Positions 24,753 to 33,192 are shown, counted from the first letter of the stretch. The stretch is DNA of 52,982 nucleotides from Pseudomonadota bacterium (GCA_023438245.1 JAEXRD010000140.1:1-52982), one strand, 5' to 3'. Notes: a model not told the origin generated them from the letters alone. Numbers and translations are program-made.

Positions 24753-25208
24753 ATGGACCCCAAGAACATCCTCATCAGCGTGGACGCCAGCGAGAACGCC
24801 ACCCGCGCCGTGGCCTACGCCGCCACCCTGCTGGGCGGCCAGGCCGGGGTCCGCGTCACCCTGCTCTACGTGGAGCGCATGCCCCCGCGCGACCTCTACC
24901 GCAGCGAGGAGGAATGGAAGGGCCAGTGCTCACTGGAAAAGCAGCGCGTGTTCGACTTCCTCAAGGCCGCCCGCGCCACGCTGCTTGCCTCCGGCCTGCC
25001 GGATTCCTCAATCTTCGAGCGCGCCGTGCTGTGCAGCGAGGAGCCGAGCATTTCCAAGACCATCCTGGAGGTGCAGCAGGAGGGCGGCTACGGCACCCTT
25101 GTGGTGGGGCGGCGCGGCATCACCAAGGGCGAGGAGTTCCTGTTCGGCAGCGTGTCCAGCAAGCTTGTGCACAACGCCCGGGACTGCGCCGTATGGGTGG
25201 TGCAGTAG
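24753..25208 (+). CDS. Universal stress protein, UspA family
   Basis: A 151-aa single Usp domain. The start NILISVDASENATRAVAYAATL and the nucleotide-binding motif VVGRRGITKGEEFLFGSVSS (G-x2-G-x9-G-S) are both intact, so it should bind ATP. GAGAAGGAGG precedes ATG 24753. It is linked to the upstream kinase-fold gene (25 bp gap) and followed by the caspase gene, which may have its own promoter. The trio suggests stress signalling, which is inference only. Confidence 0.9.
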   Translation: MDPKNILISVDASENATRAVAYAATLLGGQAGVRVTLLYVERMPPRDLYRSEEEWKGQCSLEKQRVFDFLKAARATLLASGLPDSSIFERAVLCSEEPSISKTILEVQQEGGYGTLVVGRRGITKGEEFLFGSVSSKLVHNARDCAVWVVQ

Positions 25209-25283
25209 ACCTGAAGTTCTTGCATTTTTCAGGCAGACTGCTACTGTAGCCTCACCCCCCGAATACAGCTTTCCAGAGGTGCC

Positions 25284-27566
25284 ATGCGCCGCCTGTCCGC
25301 TGTCCTGATACTCATTCTGGCCCTGCTCGCCTGGGCCCAGGACTCTTTTGCGCCCTCGCAGGCCGAGGCCGCCCCCATGGCCGAAAGCGAGCCGCGCTTC
25401 GCCCTGGTCATCGGCAACAGCGCCTACAAAACCGCCCCGCTCAAGAATCCCGCCAAGGACGCCCGCGACATGGCCGCCCTGCTCACCCGGCTGGGATTCT
25501 CCGTCACGCTCAAAGTGGACGCGGGCCAGAAGGACATGGAGGAGGCGGTGCGCCAGTTCGGCCAGGATCTGCGCAAGGGCGGCGTGGGCCTGTTCTACTT
25601 CGCCGGGCACGGCCTGCAGGTGCAGGGCAACAACTACCTCGTTCCCGTGGACGCCAAGATCCAGACCGAGAGCGACGTGCGCTTCGAATGCGTGGACGCC
25701 GGGCGCGTGCTGGGCAAGATGGAGGACGCGGGCAACACGCTGAACATCGTCATCCTCGACGCCTGCCGCAACAACCCCTTCAGCCGGGGCTTCCGCAGCG
25801 CGGAGCGCGGCCTGGCCGAGATGCGCGCCCCCACCGGCTCGCTCATCGCCTACGCCACCGCCCCCGGCTCCGTGGCCAGCGACGGAAGCGGCGACAACGG
25901 CATGTACACCAAGCATCTGCTCCAGAACATGCGCGTGTCCGGCCTGCCCATCACCGACGTGTTCATGCGCGTGCGCATGGGCGTGGTGGCGGAGACCGGC
26001 AAGAAGCAGGTGCCCTGGGAGTCCAGCTCGCTCACCGGCTACTTCTACCTCACCGGCGGGCCCAAGGACGGGCAGGCCGCGCCCCCCGCCGCGGCGCCCG
26101 CGCTTCCGGCCCCGGCCCAGACCCTGGCCCCGGCTGCCGAACCGACTCCCGCTCCGGCCCCCGCTCCGGTCGTCCCGGCCAAGCCGGTCGTCCCGCAGAT
26201 CGACGTGAAGGCCGAGCGCAGGCGCATGGCCGAGGAGGCCGCCCGCCTGAAGCGCGAAAAGGAGGAGCTGGCCCAGCTCCAGGCCCTGAAGGCCGAGAAG
26301 GACCGGCTGGAGTCCGAGCGCGCGCGGCTGGAGCAGGCCAAGCTGCTGGCCATGGGCTCGCGGCCGCAGCAGCCGCCCCAGCCCTCGGGCCAGGCCGCCC
26401 CGGCGGCGCCGTCCGCGGCGGGGGCCAAGTCCTCCAAGGCCGCCACCGCCGCCAACGCGCCCTACTTCGGCATGCTGGCCCGCCACGGCGTGTCCGAGGC
26501 GCAACGCTACTTCGAAACCGCGGTGCAGGCCCGGCCAGAGGACGCCGACGCACGCGCCGGCCTGGCCATCGCCCTGATGCTGAGCAAGCGCGAGGCCGAC
26601 GCCAAGTACCACGTGCGGCGCATCGAGGAATCCGCCCAGACCACGCCGGGAACCCGCGTGGCCAGGGGCTTCATGCTGGGCGTGGAGGGCCAGCTGGCCG
26701 ACAGCTCCTACCAGCTCAACCGCGCCCTGGAGGAAGGGGCCGACCGGGCCCTGGTGCAGCTGGCCATGGCCACCGCCTCGGCCAAGAAGAACGAGCTGGA
26801 CCAGGCCAAGCGCGCCATGGACGAGTACCGCACCCTGGTGCCGCCAATCGAGGAGAACGAGTACGCCAAGGATCTGGCCATGCGCGTGGACCTCAAGGGC
26901 CGGCTGGTAGGCACCTTCTACTGGACCGGGGCCAACAAGGCCATCACGGCCTACTCCTCAACCGTCACCTTCATGCTCAACAACGGCGAGCTTTCCGCCA
27001 CGGCCGGCGGCTACGGGCAGGGCAACATCACCGACCTCAAGCTCGCGGGCAAGGTGCTCACCTTCCGCTACAACTTCGGCTCCGGGTTCTTCGGCGGCCA
27101 CTACGACATGACCTGCGACCTGACCAGCAACCTGGACACCATCCCGCTCACCGCGCGGGAGTCCACCTTCGGCCAGGTCATGCAGGGCTTCCTCATCCGC
27201 CAGGGCAGCCTGGCGCAGTCCATGGCCTACCATCCCGACCCGATGGACTGCTTCATCGCCACCGCCGCCTACGGCGAGCCCTGGCACGACGAGGTGACCA
27301 CGCTGCGCCGCTTCCGCGACCAGGTCCTGGCCAGCCACGACTGGGGCCGCAAGTTCGTGGCCAGCTACTACCTCTTCGGGCCGCCCTGGGCCGAGGCCAT
27401 CCGCCACAAGCCCTGGGCCCGCGCCGCCGTGCGCGCCGCGCTCACGCCGGTGGTCACCCTGGCCAGGGCCGCCACGGGAGACGCCGCCAGCCTGGCCGTG
27501 CTGGGCGCGGCGCTGGCCGCCGGGGCGGGCGCCCTGGCCCTGCGCAGGCGCAGGCGCGGAGCCTGA
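25284..27566 (+). CDS. Secreted caspase-like protein with TPR, beta domain and CFI-box C-terminus
   Basis: The 760-aa protein has a signal peptide (1-30), a caspase p20 domain (36-258; His109 in YFAGHG and Cys161 in VILDACRNNPF), a Pro/Ala linker (262-303), a charged coiled coil (308-355), TPR-like helices (about 390-515), a beta-rich domain (about 535-640) and a CFI-box segment (DCFIATAAYGEPW to about 715). It ends in a hydrophobic helix (735-753) and a run of arginines. The last part is the architecture known as CFI-box-CTERM. The first 260 residues and the beta domain match the caspase protein at 0.7-2.7 kb. The likely location is periplasm or envelope, with the tail as an anchor or sorting signal. 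Confidence 0.88.
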   Translation: MRRLSAVLILILALLAWAQDSFAPSQAEAAPMAESEPRFALVIGNSAYKTAPLKNPAKDARDMAALLTRLGFSVTLKVDAGQKDMEEAVRQFGQDLRKGGVGLFYFAGHGLQVQGNNYLVPVDAKIQTESDVRFECVDAGRVLGKMEDAGNTLNIVILDACRNNPFSRGFRSAERGLAEMRAPTGSLIAYATAPGSVASDGSGDNGMYTKHLLQNMRVSGLPITDVFMRVRMGVVAETGKKQVPWESSSLTGYFYLTGGPKDGQAAPPAAAPALPAPAQTLAPAAEPTPAPAPAPVVPAKPVVPQIDVKAERRRMAEEAARLKREKEELAQLQALKAEKDRLESERARLEQAKLLAMGSRPQQPPQPSGQAAPAAPSAAGAKSSKAATAANAPYFGMLARHGVSEAQRYFETAVQARPEDADARAGLAIALMLSKREADAKYHVRRIEESAQTTPGTRVARGFMLGVEGQLADSSYQLNRALEEGADRALVQLAMATASAKKNELDQAKRAMDEYRTLVPPIEENEYAKDLAMRVDLKGRLVGTFYWTGANKAITAYSSTVTFMLNNGELSATAGGYGQGNITDLKLAGKVLTFRYNFGSGFFGGHYDMTCDLTSNLDTIPLTARESTFGQVMQGFLIRQGSLAQSMAYHPDPMDCFIATAAYGEPWHDEVTTLRRFRDQVLASHDWGRKFVASYYLFGPPWAEAIRHKPWARAAVRAALTPVVTLARAATGDAASLAVLGAALAAGAGALALRRRRRGA

Positions 27567-27582
27567 CGGGGACGAAAGGGGC

Positions 27583-27852
27583 CTAGTCCTTGCGGCCGTA
27601 CTTGACCTTGAGCCGCAGCATGCCGCCCACCAGCACCAGGGCCACGGAGTTGGCGATGATGACGGCCGCGGCGCTGTGCAGCAGTCCGTAGACCAGCCAC
27701 AGGGCGGTGCCCGCGGTCATGGAGATGTACATGGCCAGGGAGATGTCCTGCACGGCCTTGGTGCGCCAGGTCTTGTACACCTGCGGCACGTAGGCCGCGG
27801 TGGAGAGCGTTCCGGCGGCCAGGCCCACGTATTCGATCCAATTCATTTCCAT
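27583..27852 (-). CDS. SemiSWEET / MtN3-PQ-loop small transporter
   Basis: An 89-aa membrane protein with three TM helices and the PQ motif in AAYVPQVYKTWRTK (about 22). SemiSWEETs of about 85-95 aa dimerise to form a sugar transporter, so length and topology fit. Start ATG 27852 (MEMNW) or 27846 (MNW) are both possible; neither has a strong ribosome site. It lies alone on the minus strand between the caspase gene (convergent, 16 bp) and znuC-like genes (divergent, 116 bp). Substrate unknown. Confidence 0.85.
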   Translation of the reverse strand: MEMNWIEYVGLAAGTLSTAAYVPQVYKTWRTKAVQDISLAMYISMTAGTALWLVYGLLHSAAAVIIANSVALVLVGGMLRLKVKYGRKD

Positions 27853-27968
27853 GCCGCGCCCATTAGCCTGTTTGCCCCGCCGGGGCAATGGCGCGCAAAA
27901 CCCGTTGCATGCGCCCCCGCCTGGGGATACTAAGCCGCAGGGCGCACAGCGCGCATTGGAGAGGACAC

Positions 27969-28844
27969 GTGACCGCACCGGCCATCGAAATATCAGACCT
28001 GTGGTTCGCCTACGCGGGCCAGCGCGTGCTGGAAGGGGTGAACCTGACCCTGCCCGCCGGGGACTTCCTGGCGGTGCTGGGCCCCAACGGCGGCGGCAAG
28101 AGCACCCTGCTCCGGCTTCTGCTGGGGCTGGAGAAGCCCGGCGGCGGCAGCATCCGGGTGCTCGGCCAGGAGCCGGGGAGCGCGGGCGGGCGCATCGGCT
28201 ACCTGCCGCAGCACACCACGGTGTCGGCCAATTTTCCCATAACCGTGCTGGAGGCCGTGGCCCTGGGCCTCATCCGGCCCGGCCTGCTGGGCCTGGGCTC
28301 GCTCATGGGCGCCGGGGAGCGCGCCCGCCAGCGCGAGGAGGCCCTGCGCAGCCTGGAGCGCGTGGGCCTGGCGAACAGGGCCGGAAGCAGGCTCTCCGAG
28401 CTTTCCGGCGGCCAGCGCCAGCGCGTGTTCATCGCCCGGGCCATCGTCTCCGGGCCGGAGCTGCTGCTGCTGGACGAGCCCACCGCCAGCGTGGACGGCC
28501 GCAGCAGGCAGGAGCTCATGGACCTGCTGGCCGTGCTGGGCCGCGACATGACCATCGTCATGGTCAGCCACGACATGGGCACGGTGGACGGCTGCGTGAA
28601 GTCCATCGCCTGCGTCAACCGCGGGCTGCACTACCACCCGGACAACAGGCTGACCCCGGAGATCTTCGCCCAGGCCACGGGCGCGGACCTGCGCGCCAGC
28701 TGCCCGGTGGAGTTGCTGGCCCACGGCTCCATCCCCCACCGCGTGGTGCACGGCCACGACACCCCCGGCTGCTGCGGCGGCCGCCATGCCCACCCCAAAG
28801 CCGACAATGACGATTCCATAATGAATGGGGGCTCCAAGCCATGA
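27969..28844 (+). CDS. znuC: ABC transporter ATPase, ZnuC-like (Zn/Mn type)
   Basis: A 291-aa ATPase with Walker A GPNGGGKST, Q-loop YLPQHT, signature LSGGQRQR, Walker B LLLLDEPTASVD and the switch His in VSHDMG. It belongs to the manganese/zinc/iron chelate family. The GTG at 27969 with GGAGAGG upstream is chosen; the open frame to 27888 lacks homology. The C-terminal ~40 residues carry a His/Cys tail (HGSIPHRVVHGHD, CCGGRHAHP), probably metal-binding. It overlaps the permease by 4 bp. No periplasmic metal-binding protein gene is adjacent. Confidence 0.82.
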   Translation: MTAPAIEISDLWFAYAGQRVLEGVNLTLPAGDFLAVLGPNGGGKSTLLRLLLGLEKPGGGSIRVLGQEPGSAGGRIGYLPQHTTVSANFPITVLEAVALGLIRPGLLGLGSLMGAGERARQREEALRSLERVGLANRAGSRLSELSGGQRQRVFIARAIVSGPELLLLDEPTASVDGRSRQELMDLLAVLGRDMTIVMVSHDMGTVDGCVKSIACVNRGLHYHPDNRLTPEIFAQATGADLRASCPVELLAHGSIPHRVVHGHDTPGCCGGRHAHPKADNDDSIMNGGSKP

Positions 28845-29650
28845 TGGAGGCCCTTTCCTACGACTTTTTCCAGAACGCGCTCGTGGCGGGCCTCTTGGCC
28901 AGCCTCATCTGCGGGGTCATCGGCTCGCTGGTGGTGGTCAACCGCATCGTGTTCCTGGCGGGCGGCGTGGCCCACGCCTCCTACGGCGGGGTGGGGCTGG
29001 CCTTCTTCCTGGGCCTGCCGGTGCTGCCCGTCACCGCCGGGTTCTCCACCGCCGCGGCCCTGGTCATGGCCTGGGTCACGCTCTCGGCCCGCGAGCGGGC
29101 GGACACGGTCATCGGCGTGCTCTGGGCCGCGGGCATGGCCCTGGGCATCATCCTCCTGGACCTGACGCCGGGCTACAACGCCGACCTCATGAGCTACCTG
29201 TTCGGCAGCATCCTGGCCGTGCCCACCTCCGACCTCTGGCTCATGGCCGGGCTGTCCGTGCTGGTGCTCGTGCTGGTGGCGCTGTTCTCGCGCGGGCTGC
29301 TGCTCATGAGCTTCGATGCCGAGTTCGCGCGCTCGCGCGGGGTGCCGGTGGCCCTGCTGCACTTCCTGCTCATGGGGCTCACCGCGCTGTGCGTGGTCAT
29401 GGTCATCCGCGTGGTGGGCATGATTTTGGTGCTGGCGCTCATGACCATTCCGCCCTTCATCGCCGAGGCGCGCTCGCGCTCGCTCTCGGGCATGATGGCC
29501 CTGTCCGCGCTCCTGAGCGCCGTGTTCTGCGTCTGCGGCCTGTGGCTGTCCTACATGCTGGACCTCACCAGCGGGGCCACCATCATCGGCGTGGCCTGCC
29601 TGGGCTTCGCCCTGAACCTCTGCGTGCCGTCCCGGCGCACGACCGCGTAG
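28841..29650 (+). CDS. znuB: ABC transporter permease, ZnuB-like
   Basis: A 269-aa inner-membrane permease of the ABC-3 (ZnuB/MntB) family with about 8-9 TM helices. FLAGGVAHASYGGVGLAFFLG and GMILVLALMTIPPFIAEA are family landmarks. It begins at ATG 28841, overlapping the znuC stop (ATGA). With ZnuC it would import Zn2+ or Mn2+; the solute-binding partner must lie elsewhere or be shared. Confidence 0.88.
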   Translation: MMEALSYDFFQNALVAGLLASLICGVIGSLVVVNRIVFLAGGVAHASYGGVGLAFFLGLPVLPVTAGFSTAAALVMAWVTLSARERADTVIGVLWAAGMALGIILLDLTPGYNADLMSYLFGSILAVPTSDLWLMAGLSVLVLVLVALFSRGLLLMSFDAEFARSRGVPVALLHFLLMGLTALCVVMVIRVVGMILVLALMTIPPFIAEARSRSLSGMMALSALLSAVFCVCGLWLSYMLDLTSGATIIGVACLGFALNLCVPSRRTTA

Positions 29651-29662
29651 GCCAGCCCAAAC

Positions 29663-30115
29663 ATGAGCGACCCGAAGGAAATCCGCATCCCCGCGCCCCA
29701 GGCCCCGGCCCGGGTGCAGGACGCCGCCGGGCTGGCCCGGCACCTGGAGCGCATGGCCAGCATGGTGCGCGGCGAGACCGCGCCCGCCCGCCCGGACGAG
29801 CGCACGCCCCGGTCCGAGGGCGGCCGGCCGGAGCCGGGCTGGTGGGTGCTGGCCCAGGGCGAGGTGCTGGACGACGGCAATTTCGAGGCCCGCGAGGGGG
29901 CCCGCGAGCGCCTGCTGGCCCAGGTGCGCCGCGCCGGGCTCATGGTGGAGCAGAACGTCTGGGTCTGGGACGAGACCTGGCGCGCCCAGCTTGTGGTGGC
30001 CACCCTGCCCAGCCACGCCCGGGCCTGGCGCGTGGCCGAGCGCCTGCGCGAGAAGGGCCTGACCCTGCGCGTGCGCCGCGAGATGCCCGAGGGCGGCGAA
30101 GGCGAAAAGCCCTAG
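29663..30115 (+). CDS. Hypothetical protein, 150 aa
   Basis: I do not recognise a family. The protein has a low-complexity N-terminus with Pro, Ala and Arg (1-58), then a compact alpha/beta-looking half starting PGWWVLAQGEVLDDGNFEAREGARERLLAQVRR and ending with alternating strands and helices (LVVATLPSHARAWRVAERLREKGLTLRVRR), which looks like a small ferredoxin-like fold. No signal peptide or TM. It is 12 bp after znuB and likely cotranscribed; its last 4 bp overlap the convergent ybaK-type gene. Codon usage matches its neighbours, so it is probably a real gene. Confidence 0.65.
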   Translation: MSDPKEIRIPAPQAPARVQDAAGLARHLERMASMVRGETAPARPDERTPRSEGGRPEPGWWVLAQGEVLDDGNFEAREGARERLLAQVRRAGLMVEQNVWVWDETWRAQLVVATLPSHARAWRVAERLREKGLTLRVRREMPEGGEGEKP

Positions 30116-30645
30116 CCCTCCCGAGACTCCGCAGCCGGACGCGAAAACCGGGCCAACCGCCCGCCGGAAAGCCGCAAAAGCTCGCCCGGGGCAAGCTCCA
30201 GGGTGCGGTCGGGCCTGCCGCTGCCGCAGTAGGCCGTGGGAGTCATGGCCAGCACGTCCTCGTCCAGCAGAATCACAATGCCCTGCCCTTCGGGCCATAC
30301 GGGCCACACGGGCAGGGGCCCCACGCTGCCCGGCTCCACGCCCAGGCGCTCACGCACCTGCGCGGGCGACAGGCTCGCCAGGTCGCGGCGCGACAGGCCC
30401 AGCTCGCGGGCGAGGGCGGCATAGTCCACGCGCCGGGTGCCGCGCAGCGCGGCCAGCGCCAGCCTGCCGTCGCGGGTCTGGAAGGCTATGGTCTTGACGA
30501 TGCGCGAGACGTCGAAGTCCAGGTTGGCCCTGGCCTCGTCGATGGTGCGGGTGGGGGCGTGCTCGTGGACCCGGCAGGCCGCGCCCCGGGCTTCCAGCAG
30601 GGCCAGGAGGCGGGCGAAGGCGTCGGGGTTTTCAGCCCCGCCCAT
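30112..30645 (-). CDS. YbaK/EbsC-family aminoacyl-tRNA deacylase
   Basis: A 177-aa cytoplasmic protein of the YbaK/ProX editing family, which hydrolyses mischarged tRNA (for example Cys- or Ala-tRNA-Pro). Landmarks are CRVHEHAPTRTIDEAR, the conserved VKTIAFQTRDG with its Lys51, and LDEDVLAMTPTAYCGSGRPDRTLELAPGEL near the C-terminus (GSG loop). The ATG at 30645 overlaps the response-regulator stop by 14 bp, implying one transcript gmhA-RR-ybaK. Confidence 0.85.
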   Translation of the reverse strand: MGGAENPDAFARLLALLEARGAACRVHEHAPTRTIDEARANLDFDVSRIVKTIAFQTRDGRLALAALRGTRRVDYAALARELGLSRRDLASLSPAQVRERLGVEPGSVGPLPVWPVWPEGQGIVILLDEDVLAMTPTAYCGSGRPDRTLELAPGELLRLSGGRLARFSRPAAESREG

Positions 30646-31042
30646 CGCCGTAGCCCAGCTTGCGCAGCTCCTCGGCGATGTCGCGGGGGCGGAAGGGCTT
30701 GGTCATGTACGACACCGCCCGTCCGTGGATGAAGGCCCGCGAGGCCTTGCGGTTGTCGTCCAGGCTGGTGGTGATGATGACCTGGGCGCAGCCGGATTCC
30801 GGCAGCCCCAGCTCGTCCTCGGCGGCGCGCATGCGCTCCAGGGTCTGCAGGCCGTCCATGCCCGGCAGCATGATATCCAGGAACACCAGCTCGAAGGGCC
30901 GGGAATCTTGAAGGGCCGCCAGGAACAGGCGCAGGCCCTCCTCCCCGGTTCCGGCCATCACCGGCTCGCCGTGCCCGGCCAGGGCCAGGCGCAGGTATTC
31001 CTGGTTCACCCGGTTGTCCTCGACGATGAGGATGCGCGGCAT
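30632..31042 (-). CDS. Single-domain (CheY-like) response regulator
   Basis: A 136-aa receiver domain alone. Acidic pocket E8-D9 (LIVEDN), phosphoacceptor Asp56 (LVFLDIMLPGMDG), the conserved Thr/Ser in IITTS and Lys in MTKPF are present, so it should be phosphorylated. No output domain. The adjoining genes are gmhA and a tRNA deacylase; no histidine kinase is near, so the partner is unknown. Its start has AGGAGA upstream, nine bases after the gmhA stop. Confidence 0.9.
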   Translation of the reverse strand: MPRILIVEDNRVNQEYLRLALAGHGEPVMAGTGEEGLRLFLAALQDSRPFELVFLDIMLPGMDGLQTLERMRAAEDELGLPESGCAQVIITTSLDDNRKASRAFIHGRAVSYMTKPFRPRDIAEELRKLGYGDGRG

Positions 31043-31051
31043 GGCTCTCTC

Positions 31052-31663
31052 CTAGGCTCCGGGCTGGCCCAGCTCCATAACGGCCTCGAACAGGAAGTGG
31101 TCCACCAGGTGGCACAGCATGTGGCCAGCGGCGATGTGCACCTCCTGCACCAGCGGGGTGTCCTTGGTGGGCACGCTGATGAGGTGGTCGCACACCGGCT
31201 CGAACTCGGCGGTGAACTGGCCGCACATGCCGATGGTGGCGAGCCCCTTGGCCTTGGCCTCGCGCAGGGCGGCCAGCACGTTGCGGCTGGTGCCGCTGGT
31301 GCTGATGCCCACCAGCACGTCGCCGCGCTGGCCCAGGGCCTGCACCTGCTTCACGAACACCAGGTCGAACCCGTAGTCGTTGCCGATGGCGGTGAGGATG
31401 GAGGTGTCGGTGGTGAGCGCGATGGCCGGAAGCGGCGGGCGCTCCAGCTTGAAGCGGTTGACGAACTCGGCGGCCAGGTGCTGGCTGTCGGCGGCGCTGC
31501 CGCCGTTGCCGCAGAAGAGCACCTTTCCGCCCTGGGTGAGGGCCAGGGCCACGCTGCGGGCAATGCCGACGAGTTCGGCGGCGTGCTCCTCGAAGTAGGC
31601 CTCGCGCACGCGCAGGCCCTCGCGGGCGTGGTCCAGCACCTTTTGGACGGCTTTCTGGGACAT
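31052..31663 (-). CDS. gmhA: Sedoheptulose-7-phosphate isomerase (SIS domain)
   Basis: A 203-aa cytoplasmic SIS-domain isomerase that makes D-glycero-D-manno-heptose 7-phosphate for LPS core. GNGGSAADSQHLAAEFVNRF, TDTSILTAIGNDYGFD, GISTSGTSRNVLAAL and VQEVHIAAGHMLCHLVD match GmhA closely, and length is typical. It heads a minus-strand unit with the response regulator and ybaK-type genes. The alternative DiaA is less likely given the residues. Confidence 0.92.
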   Translation of the reverse strand: MSQKAVQKVLDHAREGLRVREAYFEEHAAELVGIARSVALALTQGGKVLFCGNGGSAADSQHLAAEFVNRFKLERPPLPAIALTTDTSILTAIGNDYGFDLVFVKQVQALGQRGDVLVGISTSGTSRNVLAALREAKAKGLATIGMCGQFTAEFEPVCDHLISVPTKDTPLVQEVHIAAGHMLCHLVDHFLFEAVMELGQPGA

Positions 31664-31825
31664 GGGGGCTCCGTTTGCTCAGAACATCTTTGTCAAGAAG
31701 GCAGCGCCTCTCTACACGAAAGACTGGCGGCAGGCAACGCGCCGGACCTGGGTTTGCGGGTCAGATGACAAAACCCGCGCAGTCCGCGTTCAGGCTACAC
31801 AAACGTAGATTGGCGAAAAAAGACT

Positions 31826-31854
31826 TTGAACTCTTTGCCGTGTTGGGCTAATGT
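31826..31854 (+). promoter_or_regulatory. Candidate livJ promoter
   Basis: TTGAAC (31826-31831) and TAATGT (31849-31854) are spaced 17 bp, about 50 bp upstream of the livJ start. The whole 31664-31907 gap is much AT-richer than the rest of the window and should hold both the livJ and the gmhA promoters. Box matches are moderate. Confidence 0.5.
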
Positions 31855-31907
31855 GGCCGACAACGGTTTGGGTTGCACACTTTTCTACATTTTGGAGGAG
31901 AATTGGG

Positions 31908-33092
31908 ATGAAAAAGATGACCGTCAAAGTGTTGGTGGCGGTCCTGGCTCTGGCTCTGGGCTCGTTCGCGCTCATGGGCTGCGGCAAGGACTCTGACGTG
32001 ATCAAAGTCGGCTTCAACCTGGAACTCACCGGCGACATTCCGAAGGTCGGCGAGGCTTCCAAGTTCGCCGCCGAAATGCTGAAGGAAGACATCAACAGCA
32101 AGGGCGGCCTGGAAGTGGGCGGCAAGAAGTACAAGCTTGAGTTCGTGTACCAGGACAACGAGGCCAAGGCCGAGTCCGCGGTGAACGCCGCCCTCAAGCT
32201 CATCACCCAGGACAACGTGGTCGCCATCGTCGGCCCCAACTCCTCCAAGCAGGCCATCCCCGCCGGTGGCGCCTGCAACGACAACCAGGTGCCCATGGTG
32301 ACCCCGTGGTCCACCAACCCCGACACCACCAAGGACCGCCCCTGGGTGTTCCGCGCCTGCTTCCTGGATCCCTTCCAGGGCCCCGTGGCCGCCGACTTCG
32401 CGGCCAAGCAGTTCGGCGCCAAGACCGCTGCCGTTCTGTTCGACATCGCCAACGACTACTCCAAGGGCCTGGCCGAGATCTTCAAGGCCGAGTGGGAGAA
32501 GAAGAGCGGCGCCGGCACCGTGGTTGGCTTTGAGTCCCACGGCACCAAGGACCAGGACTTCTCCGCCCAGCTGACCAAGATCATCGCCGCCAAGCCTGAC
32601 TTCATCTTCGTGCCCGACAACTACAACCAGGCCGCCCTCATCGTGAAGCAGGCGCGCGACCTGGGCTTCAAGGGCCCCTTCATGGGTTCCGACTCCTGGG
32701 GCTCCGCTGAGCTCATGACCCTGTGCGGCAAGGACTGCATCGGCCAGTTCTTCAGCACCCACTACGCCGCCGCCGGCGCCCAGGGCGCCACCAAGGACTT
32801 CATCGACCGCTACAACACCAAGTACAAGTACGTGCCGGACGACGTGGCCGCCCTGACCTGGGACGCCACCCGCCTGGTGCTGCAGGCCATCCAGTCCGCC
32901 GGCAAGGTGGAGAAGGACATCAAGGCCGAGCGCAAGCTCGTCCGCGACGCCCTGGCCGGCATCAAGGAATTCGCCGGCATCACCGGCAACATGAAGTTCT
33001 CCGGCACCGGCGACCCCAGCAAGTGCGCCGTCGTCGTGCAGATCAGCCCCGAGGGCAAGTTCGAGTTCAAGGAATCTGTCTGTCCTAAGTAG
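31908..33092 (+). CDS. livJ: Branched-chain amino acid ABC transporter, substrate-binding lipoprotein
   Basis: A 394-aa periplasmic-binding protein (type I fold, Peripl_BP_6). It has a lipoprotein signal with lipobox ALMGC (Cys25), then VIKVGFNLELTGDIPKVGEA, AIVGPNSS and GSDSWGSAEL segments typical of LivJ/LivK-type receptors. ATG 31908 has GGAGGAG upstream. Its transcript ends at two tandem terminators before livH, which would make it the most abundant product of the locus. Ligand is probably Leu/Ile/Val or another amino acid; not decidable here. Confidence 0.92.
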   Translation: MKKMTVKVLVAVLALALGSFALMGCGKDSDVIKVGFNLELTGDIPKVGEASKFAAEMLKEDINSKGGLEVGGKKYKLEFVYQDNEAKAESAVNAALKLITQDNVVAIVGPNSSKQAIPAGGACNDNQVPMVTPWSTNPDTTKDRPWVFRACFLDPFQGPVAADFAAKQFGAKTAAVLFDIANDYSKGLAEIFKAEWEKKSGAGTVVGFESHGTKDQDFSAQLTKIIAAKPDFIFVPDNYNQAALIVKQARDLGFKGPFMGSDSWGSAELMTLCGKDCIGQFFSTHYAAAGAQGATKDFIDRYNTKYKYVPDDVAALTWDATRLVLQAIQSAGKVEKDIKAERKLVRDALAGIKEFAGITGNMKFSGTGDPSKCAVVVQISPEGKFEFKESVCPK

Positions 33093-33105
33093 GCGGAATG
33101 GCAAC

Positions 33106-33147
33106 GTGGGCGGGGGCCGGAGACGGCTCCCGCCCGCACTGTTTTTT
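33106..33147 (+). terminator. Intrinsic terminator after livJ, first hairpin
   Basis: GTG-GGCGGG-GCC pairs with GGC-CCCGCCC-CAC around a short loop (33106-33139), followed by TGTTTTTT (33140-33147). It lies 14 bp after the livJ stop. Confidence 0.85.
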
Positions 33148-33164
33148 CTGCGCGCCAAAGACCC

Positions 33165-33192
33165 ACGCGCCGAATAAAATTCGGCGCGTTTT
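33165..33192 (+). terminator. Second hairpin between livJ and livH
   Basis: ACGCGCCGAAT (33165-33175) and its exact complement ATTCGGCGCGT (33179-33189) flank a 3-nt AAA loop, followed by TTT. It is a second, perfect 11-bp stem, 18 bp after the first terminator. Confidence 0.75.

Noticed and set aside
31800..31907. Sigma-54 promoter upstream of livJ (TTGCA near 31873)
   Set aside because: The GG and GC elements are not at the required spacing; a sigma-70 pair fits better.
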